Below, one piece after another: positions 57,737 through 64,000 of a stretch of DNA of 64,000 bases. Source of the DNA: Cymbomonas tetramitiformis. Taxonomy: Eukaryota > Chlorophyta > Pyramimonadophyceae > Pyramimonadales > Pyramimonadaceae. The stretch's first letter is position 1. The number at the start of each line of letters is the position of its first letter. The DNA is taken from contig LGRX02012774.1 of the NCBI GenBank assembly GCA_001247695.2, positions 34,716 to 98,715 of the forward strand. The letters are read 5' to 3'. Made by a program: the position numbers and the translations under genes. The notes beneath the pieces were generated by a model. It was not told the DNA's origin, did no database searches, and worked only from the letters and a program-made list of their open reading frames with translations.

Positions 57737-59853
57737 ATGTCACGGTCAGGCAAGATTTCCGGCACACGTGCATTAGCATCTCAAGGTAGCATCTTTTATA
57801 AAATAGTGTCCGACAGAGAAGTTGCCAATGATATGACCTTTTTTAATAAATTTGCTAGAGCTTTAACAGATAACAACCGGTTATGGTGTAGCGATGTTTA
57901 CAAGCTGGTACAAGTTACGATATTACACCCACAAGAAATAAAATATATCGCTGTGAACGCAGCTGCGGGTGGCGAATGGGTCTATTTTGCGTGCAACGAC
58001 CAGGGTGAACCCGAAGGCGAGTTGGTGCAGGCGGCAATCTTACAACGGACACTTCAGGAAGACCAGACAGACTTGCATGCCAACCTGTATGTGCTAGGGC
58101 ACATGCACAAGCGAGAGCAAACATGCACAACATTTAAAACGTTCTTGGCTCATAAGGAATTACCGAATACTGCGTACGGCTATAACCAAAAAAACCCACC
58201 CGAAACAGCAAAGGTCGCCCAAAAGCAATCAGCGCTCGAAATCGCCAAGGTGCGCACAATAACTTTCAGGGCGACGCGTTGTTTCAACTCCGCGGTGTTT
58301 GATCTTGCTTTGGTCTTACACGGTTTTGCTGTTTGCAGGCATATTTCGCCTCATCAAGCACCAGCACGCCCACGTTGCCTCCGACGGTACGCACTCGACG
58401 TTTACTGAGCGCTTTGTTTTTGTCGTTTACTGGCAAACCTGCCTAAAACTTATGAAACAATTATCACAACAGTCGCCAGCGAGCATAGCCCAAGACGGTC
58501 GCAACACAACATCGCGAAGACAGCTCTTTGCTAATACAGTAGGTACCGGGGGTGGGCCCGGTCAGCGCGTATCAACGCCGCCAGGCAGCAACCACAATTC
58601 TGGCCCGGGCTCGAATGAAGTCAAGCGGGTACGTGTTCTTAGCCTGCCCCGCGTTACGTCTTTGTTTACTGACAAGCCTGCCCAAAATCTGATAACCTCT
58701 TACTCAACGGTTGCAGAAAAAGCGGAAACATAACGCTCCTGGCCAAGCAGGGACCGTTGATGCGCCTTTTCAACACCCACTGCCGCAGTCAGACGACGCC
58801 AACACGTGCGCACGGCTGCGACAAGAGAAGGAGGGGCTGAGGGTTCTTTTAAATGCAGCTAAAGAAGAAGCCGCAGTGGTGGCACAAGTGAAAGCGCAGA
58901 ACGCTAAACTACAAGGGGCTCTGACCAAAGCTGTATCTGAGGCACGTGAACAACATGAAGCGCATGAATCTTTGAAACGTGAGCACGGAAAACTGTGTTT
59001 CGACATGACCAACACGGCCAATACGGTGTCGACCCTGGAGCAGGAGTTACATTCAAAAGAAGAAGCTGCGAAAGCTCTACGAGGCCTTGCAGGAGTTGCA
59101 CACGACGAAGAGTTGGTACAGGCGCGCGCTGAGTTGGTACAGCTGCGCGCTGTGAATGTCAACCTGAATGAACAGAACGAGAGCTTGAGCTCACAGGCGA
59201 CAGCTGTTAGGAACAGTTTAGTTTCCGCGGTTCATACAAACGCTGTATTGGAAGCAGAGAAACACGAGCAATTGCAACGCGCGCAAGCTCTTGAACTTGC
59301 AAGGGTTGATAACGCAGCACGCCTTGCAGCAGCCAATCAAGAGACAGTAGCAGAGCGTCAGACGCACGAAGAGCTTCTAGCGCAGCACAAACTACTTCAA
59401 GCGGAGTACAATCAGCTTTCAGTCTCGCATGATCAGTCTCTAGCGCGGATCAATGATCTTAATGTGCAGTACAATCAGCAAATTCAAAGCCTCGAAAATA
59501 TGAACGCAGAGCAAGCTCGTCTTAAAAGTATAAATCTTGAACTGACAGCACTCCATGCAGCAGCTGAACAGAAGGCAACGGCGGACCACTCCAAATTGAC
59601 TGAAAAGTACCGTCAGCTTCAAGCGCAGCAAGCAACCCCACAGGTGGCAGAGGGTGCGTCGAATCCTGAAACGCAACCTGGGCGCAACCCTTTAAAAGAG
59701 ATCGTCGAGCACTACCGGGTACAGAAGCAACAAAAGGAACAAGCCGAGCGTGCACAACATCAGGAAGACGAGCCAGGCAGTCAGTCTGTGGAGATATTAG
59801 AGGTTGGCAAACCGTCTCATGACTGCCATACAATAGACTTACTCAAGACGTAG
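57737..59853 (+). CDS. Four-exon nuclear coiled-coil protein (57737-58249, 58339-58386, 58473-58628, 58717-59853)
   Basis: Three introns, all phase 0, link separate ORFs into 617 residues. The N-terminal domain (about residues 1-171, MSRSGKISGTRALASQG..., VYKLVQVTILHPQEIKYIAV) is globular and unrecognised. Exons 2 and 3 encode a Ser/Thr/Pro/Gly-rich linker. The exon 3/4 junction creates VKR|KKRKHN, a likely nuclear localisation signal. The final 370 residues are one long coiled coil with heptads rich in A, L, E, Q (KLQGALTKAVSEAREQ, TLEQELHSKEEAAKAL) and an acidic, Gln-rich tail. It resembles a nuclear scaffold or filament-like protein of eukaryotes. Nothing viral marks it, so host origin is possible. 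Confidence 0.6.
58250..58338 (+). other. Predicted intron 1 (89 bp)
   Basis: GCCAAG|GTGCGC to TGCTGTTTGCAG|GCATAT; a pyrimidine-rich end and CTTAC branch-like motif. Confidence 0.6.
58387..58472 (+). other. Predicted intron 2 (86 bp), similar to intron 3
   Basis: CCGACG|GTACGC to TCACAACAG|TCGCC. A 23-base block (58426-58448) matches intron 3 (58665-58687) at 20 positions, at a similar distance from the donor. Confidence 0.6.
58629..58716 (+). other. Predicted intron 3 (88 bp), similar to intron 2
   Basis: AAGCGG|GTACGT to ACGGTTGCAG|AAAAAG; both introns 2 and 3 start GTACG and share the 23-base block. Confidence 0.6.
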
Positions 59854-60610
59854 TGTGTGCTTGCAACATTTTTCTCAAGCAGCTATTGACACGTTGTGCA
59901 CGTTGCCCGCGGCTTAAATGTGGCCCACCTTATTGTATGATTTATGACGGTTTGTTTTTAATTGTTCCATTTGGTCGAATAGAAATGGAAACTCAAGTTC
60001 GAGCGGTAATCTGTTTATTTTTTACACAAGTTGATTTCCTTGTCCGGTTGTGTGTTAACGTGTGTTACCTGCTACACGACGATTGCCTTGGACCCATCGC
60101 CGACCCACCCCCCCCCCCCCCCTTATTCCCATTTCAAGAAATGAGACTGTATCTTAATACCAACAAAATAACACCCCACGGGCACATATTGTCACCCTCC
60201 TCCACCAAACTACGAGCCCGCACCACGCACTCGCTGCTCCCGAGTAAAAAAAATGGTGGCAAACCACACGCCTTCGGTAATACGCGTGTTATTTGAATAA
60301 CACGAACAACAGGGACTACCTCGGCGCGAAACGGAGGCACCGCAACACCACAAAACATGCAAAAATTGTTGCGTATGCTGACTGAATGACACGCGTACCC
60401 GTTCCGAAGTCCGAGCGGGCCATTGACATACGTTTCGTCTTAAGTGCTCTACTATTTAAGTGGTGGACATGATCTGTTCTCGGCTGGATTAGCAACAAAC
60501 AAAGTACAAACGGCGTGTTCCGTTGGTGCGCGCACGTGCTTCGATGCGATTAGAATTGGCGCGCTCACCCTCGCGTAAGTTCGGTGCCCCGCAATCACGC
60601 GACGTACGGA
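59854..60610. other. Intergenic region with a poly-C run
   Basis: It contains a run of about 15 C at 60108-60122 and no ORF of clear coding character; the plus frame 59853-60296 is interrupted in sense by this run. ctatttaag near 60450 could be part of the promoter of the next gene. Confidence 0.4.
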
Positions 60611-61648
60611 ATGGTTATGGACACGCGGGTTTTGTGGGTGCTCGGCGTCACCGTCGTGATGTGCATCGCTACGCTGTTAGCGGGCGGTTTTTGGCTACGA
60701 CCGGAGCCGACAGTACTACCGCACGCGCTGTCCGCCGGCAAGGATAACTGCGAGCTGTACCAGCTGCGCGCGGAGGAAACCGCGGATGCCGTGGCGGTCA
60801 CCATAACCTGGTGGCGCGGCCTGTCCGAGCCCGTGAACTCCTTTACGAGTTTGGTGTTTGCGTGTCCGGCGATCTACGCCGCGCGTAAGCGAATGTGCCG
60901 ATCGTACGAGGTGCTCTTCGGACTTATGGTCGTCATGAGTTTTGGGAATCACGCAACCCACACGTTGGCTTTCCAACTGTCGGACTACACGTGCATCGTT
61001 CTGACGCACGCCGTGGTCTGCATGGACCTATACCGACAGCATCACCGATGGTGCATCCTGCGGAAATTGATGGTCGGCGCCCTGACGGTGTACGTGTCGA
61101 CCGTCATGAATTACGAACGCGTCGCGAGGGACACGGTGTACGAAATCGACCTCTACTCGAGCGGCAGGCTGCACGGACCTTTCGTGATGCTGTGTCTCTG
61201 CATGTACCACGTGTTGGCGCGCGCGCACAACGTGCGCGCAACAAACCTGCTCGGGGACATGATGGTCGGTGCGACCGCGGCATGCGTGCTACCGTACGCG
61301 GGGTACAGTTTGCAAGAACAGCCGCTTCTAAACCTACCGGTCGTCGTCTTGCACGTCGTGATGATGCACGTCGTGCAACAGGACACTGCGATCAACAACG
61401 CGCCTGTCGCACCGCAAACTATGTACGTATACGCGAGCGCGGCGCTCTTTGGGATCGCTTGCGTGTGTCAATCGCGCACGCTGTGCGAGCGTTACCAGTA
61501 CGTGCACGCCGTATACCACGTGTTTTGCGCGTTGGGGTACGTGCTAATGCTGGCGCACGTGCGTCACGCGCGGGGATGTATCGACGCCAAGTACGCGCGT
61601 TTGCGATCCGACGCCGTGTCGTTCGAGCTGGAGCTCGATGACCAGTAA
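60611..61648 (+). CDS. Alkaline-ceramidase-like (CREST family) multipass membrane protein
   Basis: A protein of 345 residues from the ATG at 60611. It has about seven or more hydrophobic segments (VLWVLGVTVVMCIATLLAG first). WWRGLSEPVNSFTSLVFACPAIY matches the CREST/alkaline-ceramidase opening, where Glu-x2-Asn-x3-S/N precedes the second helix. MSFGNHATHTLAFQLSDY corresponds to the G-x-x-x-H-x-T-L motif with metal-binding His. The second His cluster of the family (HxxxH) may be MHVVQQ or HAVYHVF near the C-terminus. Members hydrolyse ceramides or related lipids in ER or Golgi membranes. Viral sphingolipid enzymes are known from some algal viruses. The activity is inferred. Confidence 0.55.
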   Translation: MVMDTRVLWVLGVTVVMCIATLLAGGFWLRPEPTVLPHALSAGKDNCELYQLRAEETADAVAVTITWWRGLSEPVNSFTSLVFACPAIYAARKRMCRSYEVLFGLMVVMSFGNHATHTLAFQLSDYTCIVLTHAVVCMDLYRQHHRWCILRKLMVGALTVYVSTVMNYERVARDTVYEIDLYSSGRLHGPFVMLCLCMYHVLARAHNVRATNLLGDMMVGATAACVLPYAGYSLQEQPLLNLPVVVLHVVMMHVVQQDTAINNAPVAPQTMYVYASAALFGIACVCQSRTLCERYQYVHAVYHVFCALGYVLMLAHVRHARGCIDAKYARLRSDAVSFELELDDQ

Positions 61649-61728
61649 CACGAACGGCCGCAAAATCGTGGCGTGCAATATCGGTCACACCAACACATCT
61701 ATGCGGTATATTAATTTAATGTTTCGCG

Positions 61729-61974
61729 TCATTCTTTTGCCACAAGCTGCATGTAGCATATCAAGTGTAACGTGCGATAAAGCACCGTCATAAAATAGCA
61801 CGAGCTTAAGCAGCCGCGCGCAAGTGTATGTGGCTCGTCGAGCCGCGCCAGCATGAAGGTCGGCACCCAAACACGCATACTCTGCAGCTGCATATCGTCG
61901 GGGCGTTCGTGTTGCGCGTTTCGCAGCGCTAACTCCAGCATAACGTACGCCGCGTGCACCTGAATGTTCAACAT
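61729..61974 (-). CDS. Small orphan, 81 residues
   Basis: ATG at 61974. MLNIQVHAAYVMLELALRN and HTLARGCLSSCYFMTVLYRTL have normal protein composition, unlike the Ala/Arg-rich overlapping frames. It is helical and has no signal peptide. No TATA box is clear. It is divergent from the lectin gene at 62133. Confidence 0.45.
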   Translation of the reverse strand: MLNIQVHAAYVMLELALRNAQHERPDDMQLQSMRVWVPTFMLARLDEPHTLARGCLSSCYFMTVLYRTLHLICYMQLVAKE

Positions 61975-62074
61975 GCGGTGCCCGTTTCACGCGTGCGTCA
62001 CACCGACTCACGCACGCTCGGCGTGCTTTATGTTATCTCGCCGCTCCGATCGCGTAAAAATAGGGCGCGCTTCG

Positions 62075-62082
62075 TATAAATA
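62075..62082 (+). promoter_or_regulatory. TATA box for the 62133 gene
   Basis: TATAAATA, 58 bases before the ATG; followed by a cgtcgcagtc motif like the one after the 38001 box (cgtcgcagtg), possibly the initiation site. Confidence 0.6.
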
Positions 62083-62132
62083 CCACACAACGTCGCAGTC
62101 GACAGTAACGCGCCGGCGTGTCGACACCCGTC

Positions 62133-64000
62133 ATGCGCTCGCTGCATCGAACGTTGTGGCAACTGTCGATCGTCGTTTATTTATGGCGCCCGAACGCCGC
62201 AACGCCAGTCTGCACGGACCGGACCGCGTCGATGATGCACGACGTCACCGTGAGCGGTCTGCGCGCCCTGTACGACGGAGTCTGTGACGCCGCGAGCACC
62301 GACGCCCAATGCGAGGAACTCGCCCCTTGCGAAGTTTACGGGTCCGGGGCATGCGCGTTCTCCATCGACGCGTACCTGCACAACCGCAGCATGCTGCACG
62401 ACTCGTGCGCGACGAGGTCGAACGAGTTCTGCGCGGTCTCGGACATATGCGTACCGGCCAATCTCACGTACGAAACGACGTGCGAGCATCCCTTCTCCGC
62501 GGTGACGTGCGAGGCCCACGCCGTCGCGATGCACGCGTCAACCGACACCGTCGAAGTGCACTTCCGATGGACAGCCAACGAGTCGTTGCCGAACGACGCG
62601 TGTCTTTTGCTGCACGAGAGTGCGCCGGACGCCAACGGCACGATCACGATGCAGTACGCGTACAACGCGTTTCACGCGAGTTCGCCAAGCAGCGTCACGT
62701 GCGAGGACGCTATCGGCGACGAACGTGCGGTGGCGTGTTTGTGTTTGACACCCGATGAGACGGTGGGTGCCGTCGGAGACTTGAACGCGGAGCCCTTAAC
62801 GCGCACCGAGAGCTGCGTGGCTGACGCGCGAGCCGTGTCGTTGCTGCTCGCCAACGAGGCGTGCGAGCGTGAGACCGTGTGCGACCGTAACGTGCTCTGC
62901 GTCGAACGCAACGACACGGGCGCGTGCGAAAGCACGGAGGCTCGCGTGCGCGCGTATCACGCCACGGTGTGCGCCGAGCGCCTCAGTCGCGCGGAATGCG
63001 TCAACGGTGACGGGCTGTGTCGCGTGGGCAACCTGACGGACCTGGTCGCGCCCGCGAACGTGGCCGCCGTCACCGCCGACGACGTCAACCTGGCCTGCCC
63101 GCCCACGCCCGTCGGGCACGGCAGCGCTCAATACACGCTGGACCCGATCACGGGAAGCTGCTACTTAGGGTTTCCCGCGCACATCGACGCCGCCAGTGGG
63201 GCGCCGTGCTGCGACCGCGCGACCGCCGCGGATAGATGCGCGGAGCTGACGTCCCTCGACGGTCGAACGCAGGGCCGCTTGGGCCTCGGCGACACTGTCA
63301 GCGCGATGCACAGCCTGTGGGCGGCGCATCGAAGCTCGCTGATCTCGCGCGATTTTTACCACGCCCCGCCGGAGCGCGACGCCGCTTGGATCGCCGGTCG
63401 CAGAGAAAGTGGCACGCACGCGTGGCAGTGGGGCACCTCCAACAACACCGGCCCCGAGATGACCTTTTGGCTGCCCGACGAGCCTGGCGTGGACGACTGC
63501 GTGGTCGGTCGCCCCGCCACGCCCGACGCCTGGCACGCCGAGCTCACGGGCGGAGGCTGGCGCACCGCGGATTGCGGGCGCGCGCACGCGTTTGTGTGCG
63601 AGGTGCCCAGCGTGGAGGGCGCGATGGACCTCGGTAACGCCGTCGTGGCCGTCGCGGGCGCCACCGTGGACCGCACGCTGGCGATGGTCACGCCGCTGTT
63701 TTCGAACTACCGCTACAGCGGGTTCTTCTGGGTCGGACAGGGCGCCATGGGTGGATGCAACTCGCACAACGCTCATATGGGCGCGGGAGGCAAAACAAAC
63801 TACTATAATTACGACTGCTCGGCCGCGGCATACACCTACTGGAACGAGCACAACTGTTTGGCCACCTCCCCTTCGCGAATGTTGGCAAAAGCGGCGAATG
63901 CGGGGGCGTGGACGTTCGGATTCGCAACATTCTTTTCGGGGGATCAAAACTCGTTGGAGTACAGCACCGATTTCACGCTTTTCGATATCGAAACCGGCTA
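62133..64000 (+). CDS. Secreted Cys-rich C-type lectin protein, 3'-truncated by the window
   Basis: Open from the ATG at 62133 to the window end (622 codons seen). A signal peptide (LWQLSIVVYLWRPNAATP) leads into about 310 residues with many paired cysteines and NxT/S sites. A C-type lectin domain follows (about residues 335-490): CYLGFPAHID, AAWIAGRRESGTHAWQWG, the long-loop-like WLPDEPGVDDCVVG, and AHAFVCEVPS. W-x-D-P-type and C...CE pairs are in place. A further domain begins after it (SGFFWVGQGAMGGCNSHN). It belongs with the other lectin-like surface proteins. The C-terminus, and any membrane anchor, lies outside the window. Confidence 0.75.
   Translation, partial: MRSLHRTLWQLSIVVYLWRPNAATPVCTDRTASMMHDVTVSGLRALYDGVCDAASTDAQCEELAPCEVYGSGACAFSIDAYLHNRSMLHDSCATRSNEFCAVSDICVPANLTYETTCEHPFSAVTCEAHAVAMHASTDTVEVHFRWTANESLPNDACLLLHESAPDANGTITMQYAYNAFHASSPSSVTCEDAIGDERAVACLCLTPDETVGAVGDLNAEPLTRTESCVADARAVSLLLANEACERETVCDRNVLCVERNDTGACESTEARVRAYHATVCAERLSRAECVNGDGLCRVGNLTDLVAPANVAAVTADDVNLACPPTPVGHGSAQYTLDPITGSCYLGFPAHIDAASGAPCCDRATAADRCAELTSLDGRTQGRLGLGDTVSAMHSLWAAHRSSLISRDFYHAPPERDAAWIAGRRESGTHAWQWGTSNNTGPEMTFWLPDEPGVDDCVVGRPATPDAWHAELTGGGWRTADCGRAHAFVCEVPSVEGAMDLGNAVVAVAGATVDRTLAMVTPLFSNYRYSGFFWVGQGAMGGCNSHNAHMGAGGKTNYYNYDCSAAAYTYWNEHNCLATSPSRMLAKAANAGAWTFGFATFFSGDQNSLEYSTDFTLFDIETG

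Noticed and set aside
59853..60296. 147-codon plus-strand ORF
   Set aside because: It crosses a 15-C run, has no promoter and shows no protein-like composition after its first third.
60895..61641. 248-codon ORF overlapping the ceramidase-like gene
   Set aside because: Arg/His/Ala-rich shadow frame; the overlapping frame has membrane segments and family motifs.
63165..63947. 260-codon minus-strand ORF at the right end
   Set aside because: Shadow of the Cys-rich lectin frame; composition is Arg/Val/Ala-rich with no domain.
1..64000. CRISPR arrays, rRNA or tRNA genes
   Set aside because: No regular spaced repeats, rRNA-like stretches or cloverleaf with conserved T-loop were noticed on reading; a tRNAscan run would be needed to exclude tRNAs firmly.

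Overview
The window looks like part of a large, nucleus-using eukaryotic dsDNA virus, or a viral segment integrated in a host genome. Signs of this are tightly packed intron-poor genes on both strands, most of them orphans. KilA-N/BRO-type and T5orf172 genes, an XPG/FEN1-type nuclease, an F-box protein, secreted proline-rich C-type lectins, glycosyltransferases and a hexosaminidase are also present. Many genes carry a eukaryotic TATA box (TATAAATA or a TA tract) about 40-60 bases before the ATG. Lectins with PPPPSPPPP linkers and small Cys-rich repeats suggest an algal or protist host, but this is inference. No major capsid, polymerase or packaging ATPase is visible, so I name no family.

Layout. 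0-10.4 kb: interrupted FEN1-like nuclease, coiled-coil protein, AT-rich orphan with internal repeats, F-box protein, broken glycosyltransferase, AT-rich F-box-like orphan, AIG1-like membrane protein, T5orf172 protein. 10.7-27 kb: surface and glycan block, with a spliced 1,526-residue lectin, secreted proteins, GH20 hexosaminidase, glycosyltransferase, a protein ending in a SUMO-interacting motif, a MYND protein, a second proline-rich surface protein and a small Cys-repeat protein. 27.6-32 kb: AT-rich genes (kinase-like, nucleoside-hydrolase-like, orphan), gene debris and a tandem repeat. 32.9-38.0 kb: a 2.4-2.7 kb tandem duplication carrying an intron-containing orphan gene. 38-42.8 kb: KilA-N cluster with one PD-(D/E)XK fusion and decayed duplications. 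43.3-47.8 kb: orphan, type II glycosyltransferase, two copies of a new miniature hairpin element with 13-14 bp target-site duplications, and an AT-rich orphan. 47.9-54.4 kb: one 2,162-residue protein combining a PD-(D/E)XK-like site, an OTU deubiquitinase and a Ulp1 SUMO protease. 54.9-59.9 kb: decayed genes followed by two multi-exon, host-like genes. 60.6-64 kb: alkaline-ceramidase-like protein, small orphan and a secreted lectin running off the window.

How the parts may work together (inference): lectins, hexosaminidase and glycosyltransferases point to host-surface recognition and glycan remodelling. The AIG1-like and ceramidase-like proteins point to lipid remodelling. The OTU/Ulp1 giant, the F-box proteins and the SUMO-interacting-motif protein point to control of host ubiquitin and SUMO signalling.

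Splicing is a main theme. Four loci (the lectin, both copies of the 33-37 kb gene taken as one, 56-57 kb and 57.7-59.9 kb) join across GT...AG introns of 55-106 bases in the correct phase. In two of them the longest single ORF is misleading.
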